Part shown: piece by piece, positions 10,301 to 20,162 of the stretch
Numbering within the stretch: the first letter of the stretch is position 1
Layout: each line of letters begins with the position of its first letter
Source of the DNA: Gonapodya prolifera JEL478
Taxonomy: Eukaryota; Monoblepharomycota; Monoblepharidomycetes; Monoblepharidales; Gonapodyaceae
Assembly: GCA_001574975.1 (NCBI GenBank)
Contig: KQ965908.1
Span: 1-27,589, forward strand
Direction of reading: 5' to 3'
Length of the DNA: 27,589 nt
Notes under the pieces: generated by a model
Told to the model about the DNA's origin: nothing
Databases searched by the model: none
Seen by the model: the letters and a program-made list of their open reading frames with translations, nothing else
Position numbers and translations under genes: made by a program

Positions 10301-11654
10301 GATAATTCCGAACACTCTCACCAATGTGTGGGAATCTGTCGTAGCGAAGACCTCTACTGTTTCCGTTGCAGTATCTACAATCCCAAGTGCATCCAATTTT
10401 GCTTTAATGAAGAATTCGTACGATGTCGGAGACTGGGTGACGAAAGGGAGGAGGACAGGCGAGCATCACGGTCTTTTTTTTTTGTTTTTTGTTTTTTGCT
10501 TTTTTTTGGCGTATTCTGCATCCTCCAACGGTTTCTTTTTGATATCGCCGTGCTCAGATCCTTACGATGGAATACCCTCTGTGTCCGAATCCGAACTTGT
10601 CATTCCTTCAGACTCTGACCCCCAATCGAGCCAAGTGCCGCTTGTTCGATCGCAAGGATCCAGAAAGAAACCGCGCGGTGCACGATCAATGAGAATCGGG
10701 GGCACCGCGTTTTCGTCAAGACCCGTGACAGGATCGCTCAGCAGGCGGTCGATCTCGCGTGGGTCCTTACGAGGCACAAGAAGTCGGAGCAAGACGACGG
10801 ATAGTGACGAAGTCCCAACGAAATCGGTGAGAAGCAGTACAGACGTACAGTCTCGCGATGGCACCGACGCACAGCCGTTTGTCCCACGACCACCGCCCGG
10901 AGCAAAGCCAGAAGGAAGAGGTCGACGTGGTCGAGTTTCTGGGAAGTGGAGTACCTCAACTGAAGAGGCAGATCCGCGTCCTCCTCTCCAAGAGATCAGA
11001 GGTGTTGGACAAAAGGATTCATCGAAGACACCGCCCAGAGAGCGGAAAAGCTCCAGTACAGGCAAATCCTTTGCTCTTTTTGGCTTTACTAAGCGCTCGT
11101 TTGGCATGGGGCGTTATTCTCCTCAAACAGCTCGAAGAAGAACAAAAACTGCACCCAACCCAGAAGCATTTGGGGGCCGACAACCATCGGAAATCTTTAA
11201 ATCTTATAACACAGGTCTCGACGATCTCGTCCAAGATGCGGAGAATCTTAATTCATCCATATTACCAAGAAGTGCGACGTCAGCGACTCTGTCTAAACTT
11301 TGGGATCGTGCACGTGGAAGGAAGTCTATATCTTCAACCCGATCACCTTCACGTTCTCCTTCACGGTCTCCCTCCAGGAATGGTCAAGGAGCTCAAGATA
11401 TGGATACAGATGACCTCGGCTGCAACTCGACTGGGGCAATCGTCATCAATTTACCATCCTCGGAGAGAAAAAACAAAAGATCTCGGACGCCTGGTCCACA
11501 CGCCTTTAGGGCTGCGTGGGCAGGAATGAAAGGGGTGGTTCAGAGGTTAAATGATGCTGGTGGTGGCCATGGAGCAAATTTTGAACCTCCTTCCAGCCCA
11601 TTGGCAAGAGCGTTGAGTCGAGTGAGGGGTAAGACCGAGAGCGCCTACAGATAA
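7371..11654 (+). CDS. Large Ser-rich coiled-coil protein, unknown function
   Basis: I do not recognise this protein. Start ATG 7371 (MDGEVPEELRPLL). Exon 1 is 7371-8046, exon 2 is 8100-8420 and exon 3 starts at 8590; the two introns (53 and 169 nt) are GT-AG and restore phase. About 1,300 residues in all. The N-terminal half is low-complexity Ser/Pro/Thr. A heptad-rich coiled coil follows (about genome 9410-9820, with VVQLLSSDLKSVKSHLDAAL and later ELKAAKRGLLERDMKANEKE). The C-terminal half is Ser/Arg-rich, with RSPSRSPSRSPSR near 11350-11385. Most of the chain is probably disordered; the coiled coil suggests a scaffold or cytoskeleton-linked role, which is inference only. A T-rich stretch at about 10437-10557 reads as hydrophobic residues and is probably an intron, but its obvious GT-AG pair would shift the frame. 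The gene converges on Far11, 138 bp away. Confidence 0.7.
10437..10557 (+). other. Probable unspliced intron inside the coiled-coil gene
   Basis: Between tgg|gtgacg at 10437 and ctcag|atcc at 10557 lie long T runs, which translate into a Phe-rich stretch unlike the hydrophilic protein on either side. This looks like an intron with an extended polypyrimidine tract. The 121-nt GT-AG unit is not a multiple of three, while the frame is open and coding-like on both sides. In-frame alternatives need weak donors: GTCTTT at 10471 (87 nt) or a GC donor at 10459 (99 nt). I cannot choose between them. Confidence 0.5.
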
Positions 11655-11792
11655 GAGCCAGAGAGATATTTTGACATTCATCAAGTTCTAATCTTGTCTT
11701 AATTACGTGTGCTTTTGTGCAGTCCATTCACTTTTCATTAGACGTTTTGCATATATTAATGACTATGATGTTTCGCTGTACATAGAAGTTTG

Positions 11793-14700
11793 TTAGAAGC
11801 CATCTACTTCATCAATCATGAGTCTCTGATTGAAGATATCTGAACGTCCCCCTTCGTCATCGTCATCTTGTTGGGACCCGAACATTGCACGAATTTCTGA
11901 ATTATTCCTCTGGTAGACTTCATCATTCAGCCAATGCTCATAGTTCTCCGTGAAATTATCGTCCAGCGACAGAGCCTCAGTGTACGTTCCCTGGTGCCCA
12001 TCCAGTTCCAACGGATAATCTTCCGCCTGGCGTTCAGCGGCTGGTGCTCCCGCTTCTGATATGCTGTCGGGATATTTTTGGGCATGGAACTGGGCCACAA
12101 GTAGTCGCAGGTGTTGTTCTTGTGCCTGACATTTTGCAGACACATCTGCCCCGAGTCTCTCAATAATTCCAGGTTGAACACATACCTGAGTGTCATCATT
12201 ATCCACGTCCATATCGCAGCACAGATTGTCATCCTTCAAGTCAGGGCGGATGTGGAGGTATATTGCTGTGATAACGCGCATGTTGCCTTTGGTGCAAGGC
12301 AGTTACGACACCTAATCGCATCAACCCAAAATCGATGTGCATACTTGTTCGCCACTTTCGTCCAAGGTACGGAAGTTGACTTTTCAATAATTTAAGAGCA
12401 TACAATTGAACAGCCAAATGGTTGACCTTCAGTACCCGCTTCAATACAGCCGAAGCCTTCCATTGTACCAAAGACAGTACGCGATTGTACTTCCGCTTCG
12501 TCAATTTTTGGAGCACCCGCAAGAGATTGATTGAAGTAAAGAAGTTTCTCCAACAGGACGGCTGAAATCGCTGAGCATTCTGTGGCGCAAGAGCCGGTAT
12601 TAGCAATGATGACCCCGTTTGCGCGAAGAGCGATCCACTCTGTTGTTGCGACAGTTGAGTTGGTCCCGACCCTGGGCTGGGCGGTACATCAGTCTTGCTG
12701 TGTTGCGAGCCAACAGCGCTATTCTCGCCCCCAGCAAACGTCGACAATCCATCTTCCTGATCGGGTGAGTTGCGACAAAACCAAAAAAAGCTGGGTTTGA
12801 AACAAATACTCGGTTCACTCAAATCGAAAAAGTGATTTGACATGAAGCTCGACTTGAACCCACTTGAGCTCATTCACGTTCTCTCTTGCTGCCAACCATG
12901 CTGCGGCCATTCCAGCACCTCCTTGAGCTGCATTTGCTGCTGCAGAACCAGGCGCGGGAGATTTGCTACCATCATTTCCCGCTCCAGCATTAGGATTTTG
13001 GAACCACGTCGAAAGCATCTTCAATATGAGAATGGCGCAATTGTTGTCATGGAGTAGTTGGCATATGTGCTCAAAATGAAGAGCATCTTTGATTCGACGA
13101 CGGCTGTGAGGATATGTGATTCCATAAAGGAACTTAAAAAACTCACGTCCTAATTTTCCGTGCTTCAACAATAAAACAAGAATTGCAGAAACAGCTTTCG
13201 TGACAACTTCTTTGTGCCGCTGAAGATCCATCCTGTCAACGTATTCCTTTCTGTCTTGCCCAGGTAATGCCGCCTGCTCGGACGATGCAGCTGTCGAGTC
13301 CGAAGCTTCCTCCGTTCCGTCACGTGTTTGAGCGGCCCCGGGACCGGAAAGATTCGCCTGTTGTTGACCAATGTTGACATAATATAGAAGCCGGACCAAC
13401 GTTGTGATGCAAAGAGGAAGTAGTCGTAATATGTGTCGCTGATTAAGGAAACCGTGAGCACAGAAACGGCTTTACCAGGTGTATGGACACAACATACGTA
13501 TACGATTTCTTCTCTTTCAAGAAACTCAGCATCAGTTTCGATAGAATCCGCGTAGCGATCCTCTGCTTCCACTGTAAGCTCGTCCATCCCCGCTGCCGCT
13601 TGCACCTTGTTGCTACTCTTCTTCGAAACAGGTAGTGAGCCTCCTTCCAAGTCATCAAAATCATCATCCTTCCGTTTTCCCGCGCCATACTCCATGACGG
13701 CTCCATTGGGCCCAACGTAAGGACCCATAGCGTCTCTCAGCATTGAAACTTTCGCCGCGCGCTCTCTCTCGCGCGCAATCTGAAGGTCCGACAGTCTCAC
13801 GTGCATGTTTCGCCTGTAGGACTCCACCGCCTGGCGCAAGCTCGGTGGAACGCCAGGGTTTCCACTGGGCACAGCGGGGAGGGCGAGTAAAACCGGTTGC
13901 ACTACTTGTTGCCCAGAGTTGGGAGGCCGGGGAAAATAGTCCCAAGGAAGTACAAGTCCGGTCAGATCTGCCAAGGATGGAAGGTAAACGGAGGGATATC
14001 GAGACGTTGTATCGTTGAGGAATTGGAGGTATTCTTGTGGGTCGGCCTTTGCGTACATGTCTAGTGAAGCATGAACCGTTACTCAGAACCTGGAATGAAC
14101 CACACGGAAGCGCATCAAACTGACTGTCTGGATTAGATGGTGGCAAGTGCGTCTGCTGTCTCGCAACCGCCTTGATTCCAAGCATCCTCTCAGTGCCTCC
14201 AAGGGTAGCGAGCATGGTTTTCCACGTCAGCAAAAGGAGCTAACAAAAAACATGTCACGGAAAACATCGAGCCGGGGATGAATGAAGATTTACAAACCTT
14301 CTTCACTGGGTAGTGCTTCCGGTTTCCCTCTGCCAGTCTCGCGACGAGTCCAAACAAAAACGCCACGACTGGAGGATCTGTTTCCACAAGCTCCCTGCCG
14401 AACCCTTCCTCGCCCGTGCATCCTGCGACAATCATGTACATCACACTCAGATATATCCCGACCTCCACGTTGGCCGAGTCTAGGGCGCCTTGGTGCGGGC
14501 CGACAAAGTCCGCCACGTGTGAGCCGGCGGGGTCAACAGGGGAAGGTTGAGCCTCATGGACGAGCTTGTCGAGCGTTGCCGAGACGAGGCGCAGGGCGGC
14601 GTACAGGTAAGGTAAGGAGTTGGCTTTCCGGAGAAGTCGGGTGTTGCGAATAATCAGGTCGACGTGAGCGGCGACGGTGGATGTTTCAGCGAAAGTGCCT

Positions 14701-15927
14701 GACGATTGCATACGTTGAGAGCTCTCCCCAAGAATAATCAAAGTCCACCCATCCTTATATCAACCTTGCGAAATATACTGCAAGATTTTGGCAGCGGCAC
14801 ATCGGCGGTCCACGTCGCGCGATTCGAGGTCCTCGAGGATGCACGAAACGAAGATAAGTTGGTCGGGTTCGGCCGTTTCCGTCCATTCTGAGAGGACAAT
14901 CCCGATTGTGTCGCAATGTAGATGAAAAGCGGAGGAGGCGAAGTTCACTCACTTCCGTCAAAGACCCTGTGAAAGATTCATCACCTTTAGCATATATGTA
15001 CACGGTCCGGTCAGCAAGTCTCCCCGCGTGACACATTCCCCCTGGTAGCATGGCCCATTTCCTAACTAGTCCTCTCTCCCTTGTCGTGAAACACACCTTT
15101 CAAACAGCGCCCGTCCATCCTGAACATGGGGACCATCCTGATAATTGTAGAACTCGTCCACCTCATGCTGGATCTCATCTGTGTCGGCGTAGGTGAAGTC
15201 GTAAAGGGGAGCTTTCGACTTGGCTGCAAGCTTGACGAGACGTTGAAGGTCTGTCAAAGTGAGGGATTCGGGACCGCCAGAAGGTTGCTGTCGATAACAA
15301 GACCAGGCATGGTAAGTCCGAATCGGTCTTCGTCATTTTTCTCAGAAGAGCACGCTCATGGGTTCGTCGCAACGTCACACTATTCTCTGTCGCCTGAAAC
15401 GAGCCAGTACCCACCGCTCCTGCGGACCCACCGCGAACTGGCGGGGGCGACGGGTTCCTCTCGTCTATTTGGCTCGATGACACTGTCCTCGTCGGCACTG
15501 GTGTCGCATCGCCGTCGTCCGGGTCAAACGAGGACGCCCGGGATTCGGCGCCAGGGTAAATCGTTTCCTCCGCGTGCTCCATAGAACGCTCGCGTAGGGC
15601 AGTGGGAGAAACCTCATCCGCCGTGAAAGACGCGGAAGAAGTCGTCCCGCCAGATCCAGATCCTGCTCCTGTCCCAACCGCGGCGCGGACAAACGAAGGG
15701 GAGAGGGATTGCGGGGAGGTGCTGGGTAGTGATTGGGCAGGGGAGGTGGATCGCGCGTAGAGCTGGGATGCATTGAGTATGGTGGTGAATCGCTTGATGG
15801 GTGGGGCTTTAGCAGGTGGGGGAAGATGAACTGGATGGAAGTTATCGTGGGGTGAAACCGGGGAATGCAAAAGCTGCGATCAATGCAAAATCTCACGTCC
15901 GCCTTTGTTCTCCGTTGTAGTTGCCAT
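11793..15927 (-). CDS. FAR11: Far11/STRIP-like STRIPAK subunit (N1221 and DUF3402 domains)
   Basis: STRIP1/2 and yeast Far11 are core scaffolds of the STRIPAK phosphatase-kinase complex, which controls cell fusion, septation and signalling. Exons on the minus strand: 15927-15897, 15830-15415, 15287-15097, 14966-14953, 14887-14765, 14698-14298, 14239-14104, 14060-13498, 13438 to about 12842, 12756-12345 and 12286-11793; about 1,125 aa. A Ser/Pro-rich head is followed by the N1221 region (ADTDEIQHEVDEFYNY, EWTETAEPDQLIFVSCILED, LLLLTWKTMLATLGG), then KADPQEYLQF. The DUF3402 part holds NFFTSINLLRVLQKLTK, VLKRVLKVN and LPYLGRKWR joined to SNMRVITAIYLH, and the tail has ENYEHWLNDEV. These match the family closely and in order. 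The junctions of exons 7/8 and 9/10 have weak donors and may differ by a few codons. The 14-nt exon 4 is needed to keep frame. Confidence 0.88.
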
Positions 15928-16355
15928 GCTTCCGTGGATTCGCTTCGATCCCCCCAATCAATCCAAATTGAAATTGTGGACACCGCACACGAAGCTCCGC
16001 AGGTACTTTTCTCTTTCGGAGCAAGGAAGCTTGGTGTATCAACGTGATTGACTAGTTTGCGGTGGATGAAATGGATGCGACCGGGCAACTGTCCGGTATT
16101 GACGAGGGACAGTTGAAAATCGACCACTAACACTCCGTCACTCATTCAATAGGCACTCACAGCAAAACAGCAACGTGTCCAAAACATTTAATTCTTGATA
16201 CGGAACGATATATTAATGGCTTATGACTATACTACCGCTGTACCAGGAAGGCTGTCCCCCCCAAAAGGTGGTGTCGCGGCAATATGAGGCGACAGATTCT
16301 GCATACGACTTCATTGGAGGACGCCACAAGTCACGGCACGGCTGAAGCTTACTCG
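15928..16355. promoter_or_regulatory. Promoter of Far11 and 3' flank of the DUF1992 gene
   Basis: No gene is supported. A minus-strand frame is open across 15928-16145 and runs into Far11 exon 2, but it lacks family similarity; the ATG at 15927 gives a short first exon with a good GTGAGA donor and a 66-nt intron. Far11 is therefore probably transcribed from within this stretch. No clear TATA box or terminator was seen. Confidence 0.45.
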
Positions 16356-16940
16356 TTAGATATTGAAAGGGTTGAAGAGTGGCATCCTTTGAACTCTATC
16401 AGGAGCGGTGAGGTTGAAATGTAAAATCCTCTGGTTGACCTGGTTCACAATCTGTTGCCGTTCCCGCTCTGTCAGACTGGAGTCCGACAACCTTTCTGCA
16501 GCCTCTCGAATGCTTTTGTGAATGTCCCCCAATTGTTCGACCCACTCGGGCTTGTAGCCTTGAGCAGCGAGAACTTTCGAGATTTGGAATTCCAATTGGT
16601 CTACCCCGGGTGGAGCGAAAACAGGAGGCGGCAGTGGTTTGCCCTTTCCGGGCAAATCTTTGAAAGCTCCACGCCTTTGAGCGGACTGGATTTGTCTCTC
16701 TACCAGAGCTTCCCAACCAGAAAGAGCAGACACGCCGAGGGGAAGCCCAGTCCCAAGAGGGATATCCAAGTCGTTGGGATGTTCGCGCTCTCCTGCTACT
16801 CGAGGTGCCTCAGGTGAGGTGGATTGCGAATGCGACGTGGACGGGTGGGTCGGCGGAGTGGGTGGCGGTACGTTGATGGTTTTTGATGATGGAGCGGACA
16901 GCAGCTGGGAGAGTCGCGCGAGAAATCCACGCTTTGCCAT
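16356..16940 (-). CDS. DUF1992 protein (DNAJC28-type conserved domain)
   Basis: Single exon, 194 aa from ATG 16940 to the stop at 16358-16356. The domain begins near residue 74 with SGWEALVERQIQSAQRRGAF, followed by KDLPGKGKPL and then EFQISKVLAAQGYKPEWVEQ. This is the hallmark of the Pfam family first seen in DNAJC28 (DUF1992). The N-terminus is basic and amphipathic (MAKRGFLARLSQLLS) with a Pro/Ser-rich linker, which suggests a mitochondrial targeting peptide, though that is inference. No J domain is present in this frame, so it is the stand-alone form rather than a full co-chaperone. Its molecular function is not established. The annotation start could be placed 21 bases further upstream only with a TTG codon, so ATG 16940 is preferred. 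It is divergent from the transporter at 17015. Confidence 0.88.
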   Translation of the reverse strand: MAKRGFLARLSQLLSAPSSKTINVPPPTPPTHPSTSHSQSTSPEAPRVAGEREHPNDLDIPLGTGLPLGVSALSGWEALVERQIQSAQRRGAFKDLPGKGKPLPPPVFAPPGVDQLEFQISKVLAAQGYKPEWVEQLGDIHKSIREAAERLSDSSLTERERQQIVNQVNQRILHFNLTAPDRVQRMPLFNPFNI

Positions 16941-17014
16941 ATGTAGAGTGAACCCAACCAAGGCTGCGGTCGTTTTCTCTCACTTGAGCAGCCGAACCGG
17001 CCGAACCTTGCGTT
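16941..17014. promoter_or_regulatory. Short shared divergent promoter
   Basis: Only 74 bases separate the ATG of the DUF1992 gene (16940, minus) from the ATG of the MCT-like gene (17015, plus). Both promoters and leaders must overlap here or reach into the neighbouring gene. The segment contains gccgaaccggccgaacc near 16989-17005, a short GC-rich direct repeat (gccgaacc twice). No TATA-like element is seen. Confidence 0.5.
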
Positions 17015-19343
17015 ATGGTTCCGAAGTTAGGTATGGCGGCGACCCAGGACGGGGATCAGACTCGGAACGTCAGCGAGATTCCTGCAGCTGCAATCTCCAA
17101 GGGGCCGGCGTCAGCAGAGTCGCAGCTATTGGCGTCTCCCAAGGACGACGTAGAATCGTCCGCTTCCTCTCCCGCAACTTCTCCGTCGTTTCCTGAAGGT
17201 GGCTGGGGCTGGGTGCAAGTCGTTGCGAGTTTTTTCCTGCTGGTCGGTGGCAGACTTTGGAATGCTGGTGAACGCACTTATGTGATATCTCATAATCATT
17301 TGCAGTTCTGCACAGCTGGCCCTCAGTGGTCGTTGGGGACGTATGTCCGAGTTAGTGATCACAAATCTATGCGGGCGCTCTTATTTTTAACTGATTCTCT
17401 CATCGTCGGGGCCACGTATTCATTCAGTTTTATACAGCGGAACACACTTTCCCGTAAGTCTTGTCACTCTCGCTGCTCTCAAAGATGCCTAAAAGCATGC
17501 ATACGTCTCAGCGGAGCGACCTACTTTGCAATCTCATTCATCCCCTCGCTTTGCAATTTGGGATTTCCGCTATGTAAGTCGATTTCTTTCCACAAACCTT
17601 CTCCTTCCTCTATACCTCTCTCCAACGGGATCTCGACTATCTTCCGACCTCACCATGTTTCATCCTCAGTTGGGCCCTTTGCTGGGAAGGCTGCCGACTA
17701 CTTTGGCCCCCGACGAGCAGCCCTCGTCGGAGTCGCTATCCAAGTTGTCGGCCTGATACTGGCCAGTTTCTCCACTGAGGTGAATTGCGTTTCTTTTTTT
17801 GACGTCCCTTATCATTTTAATGACTTGAAAACAAACACCCGGGGGCGTGGCGTGGATACACCAAGGTATGGCACGTACTACTCACCCAGGGCTTCCTCTT
17901 CGGCACCGGCGAAGTGCTCATTTACCTGGCCTTTGTCAACGCCATCAGCCAGTACTTTCTCAAGCGTAGGGGAATGGCCATAGGCATTGCCATCTCGGGG
18001 AGTGGCATTGGGTATATTTCACCGTCTCGGTGCCCTGTTTGCGAAGCGTTGGTGACGTGTCCGCCTTCGTACCATTCAAGCGGCCTTGTCCTATCCCCTG
18101 TCACCCAAATCATTATCGACGCCGTTGGGTGGCGCTGGTCCCTCCGAATCCTCGCTATCATCGTTGCCGCACGTGAGTTCCCTCATCCCCTCCATGTTCT
18201 GTAGCTCTGGTTTGCTCAACAGAATTTAGTTCCATAGTTGGCGGGCTCTGCGCCATGCTGTATCTAGCCAGAGTGCCGTCAGGAATGGAGATTCGGAAAA
18301 GAGGATCCCAGGAAGGAGCCAAGAAGCCTGCGAGGACGAGAATATTCGACTTGCAGTATTTCAAGGATGCGTGGTTCACTATCTTGTACTTGAGCGGGGC
18401 GATCACAGGTGCGTTGCGAAACGAGGGCGGTTGCGAATGTGGCAAATGTTTCATCCTCGTGACTCCGTTTCACAGGCTTCGGTTATTTTAGTAAGTTGCG
18501 GTCAAAACGGTCGTAGGGACATTAATACTGAATACGCTATGCCACCTCTTCAGTTCCTTTCAGTTATGTTGTGTGAGTAAAACGTAACCTATAATGTTAC
18601 AGTGAAAAACGTGTTCAAGCATTTTCTCCTGCAGAGCTTACGCTACATCGATAGGCATTACCTCGTCAAGTGCGTCACTTATTCTGGGATTGATGAATGG
18701 AGCGGGAGCCTGTGGACGGTGGGGTGTCATGTCGTCAGACTTCACTCTTATTGCAACTTGCAACCGACCGAACGTTACGGTCTCGACCGCTTTTGCCCCA
18801 TCCATTGCCCGCCCTTTTCAACTTTGTGTCTTTCGTCAGTATGTTCTGGGGCATAGCCGGTGACCGCATTGGTCACGTTAATGCCTTCCTCCTTTGCCAA
18901 TTCGGCGCACCGCTTGCCATCCTCCTCGTATGGCCATTCGCCACCTCCTTCGCCAGCACGGCCATAATGGGAATGCTTTTTGGCTTCTTCGCAGCGGGAT
19001 TGTGAGTGTGGTCGAGTTTGAGTTCACTCTGCTCGTTTCCCAAACCTGGAATCCTATCCTCAGCATATCCGTCATGCCCCTCGTGATGACCACACTGGCT
19101 CCTGATAGCTCTGTGGCCGGCCGACTCGGTCTTCAAATGTCAAGCAGTCTCATCAACACTCTTGCAGGCCCGCCAATCGGAGGCGCTCTACTCGACGCCA
19201 ACACCAGCTTTGTCGACGGGGTCAAGGTGGTGAACTACTTACCCACAACTCTCTACGGGGGGAGCTTGCTTCTGGTAGGAGCGTTGCCGCTTCTGTGGGT
19301 CAGGTGGAAAGCTGGCGGAGGAAGATGGTGGTCCAAAATCTAA
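17015..19343 (+). CDS. Monocarboxylate transporter-like MFS protein (MCT family)
   Basis: Proton-coupled carriers of this family move lactate, pyruvate and related acids across membranes. Thirteen exons: 17015-17267, 17306-17340, 17428-17453, 17512-17573, 17670-17779, 17866-18011, 18081-18172, 18223-18408, 18476-18490, 18554-18572, 18635-18718, 18840-19001 and 19064-19343. They sum to 490 codons with consistent phase (489 aa, normal for the family). The TM1 signature EGGWGW is at 61-66 after a Ser-rich cytosolic head, and the TM5 signature YFLKRRGMAIG starts at 192. Further landmarks are FGPFAGKAADYFGPRR, SPVTQIIIDAVGWRWSL, FGYFIPFSYV, WGIAGDRIGHVNAF and GPPIGGALLD. About 12 TM segments are expected. 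An alternative start is ATG 17033. Intron 1 is only 38 nt, and exons of 15, 19 and 26 nt make the gene unusually fragmented. Substrate cannot be assigned. Confidence 0.88.
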
Positions 19344-20162
19344 GGGTAATGGACGACTTCATAATCGAAAAATCGGTTTTGCTACAAATGATGATACATG
19401 TATATAACGTGGCTTTTCGGCCACTGAAATTATGCAAAAACAAGCAACTGTTTCGACCACGGAATTTGAAGTCTTGCCCCCCTTTTGGCGTATTACGAAC
19501 TTTCTTGAAATTCAGTCTTTTTGGTGAAATAGCACAATTTCGATTTTACATGTGTTCAGGTGCAATCCTTGTTGGGAGACAATCACCATCGGATTGTGCG
19601 GGGCTCATCAGAAATGACCTCGGTTTCAAGTGCAACTGCGTCTTATCCAACACGCCGCAGCTCGAAGCTTCTTCTGTGCATGGTGTGAGCTCCTCGCCAA
19701 TCATACTCGGTCTCTCTGTGCGTCAGAATCGAGGGCACATCATGCTACTCTGTGTTCGGTGTTCCCGTTGCGGACAGACAGGAGGAGAACTCCGGAGAGA
19801 GATATGGCCGACTATCTACGACATAGCCTTTCCGCAATCTTCGTGACGCGATACTTCCGGCGGGGTTGTCTCCCTTGGCCGAAAAGTAAACACCTAAATA
19901 TCTGAAAAACCGACATTGAGACGTTTTCCAATTTCTCTCAAATCGCTAAAAACATGAAAACGGTGAAAGGTGAGAAAAGATGAAATCCAGCGAGATATTT
20001 CATGTGGACTATTTGCAAAATTATGCTTGGCCGAAAAGGCATTGGGGCACATACATAATTTACTTCAAATGTAGCGGGTGTTTTACTGGACCCTTAGTTT
20101 GGTCTCTCCACGGCTGATTTTGCTGCCGAACCGACTTTAGTTTCAGTGGAGCAACCGGACGG
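19344..20162. other. Intergenic stretch with repeats, no supported gene
   Basis: Plus-strand frames of 183 and 91 codons overlap here but show no domain, and their composition is not coding-like (Cys-rich, no consistent frame). The stretch holds copies of ttggccgaaaag at 19875-19886 and 20027-20038, plus an inverted partner cttttcggcca at 19413-19423. The last part (about 20045-20162) probably contains the promoter of the DHA1 transporter. Confidence 0.5.
19413..20038. repeat. Imperfect inverted repeat pair, possible small mobile element
   Basis: Left arm 19413-19438 begins cttttcggcca and continues to aattatgcaaaa. The right arm, about 20013-20038, ends tggccgaaaag and is preceded by ttgcaaaattatgc. 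Read as reverse complement the arms share an exact 11-mer at the outer edge and a similar AT-rich inner part with gaps. A third copy, cttggccgaaaag, sits inside at 19874-19886 in the same orientation as the right arm. A MITE-like element of about 626 bp is one reading; no target-site duplication was established. Confidence 0.4.

Noticed and set aside
10562-11107. 181-codon minus-strand ORF opposite the coiled-coil gene
   Set aside because: Shadow of the Ser/Arg-rich plus-strand frame; no domain or splice pattern.
12784-12820. 28-nt GT-AG segment as Far11 intron 9
   Set aside because: It keeps phase but is shorter than any other intron here; an 85-nt alternative (12841-12757) also keeps phase, though with a weak donor.
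15465-16145. 226-codon minus-strand ORF across the Far11 start
   Set aside because: It runs in a different frame from the Far11 head and has no similarity; it is the 5' flank plus a shadow of exon 2.
19295-19846. 183-codon plus-strand ORF after the MCT gene
   Set aside because: It starts inside the last MCT exon in another frame, and its composition is not coding-like; no domain seen.
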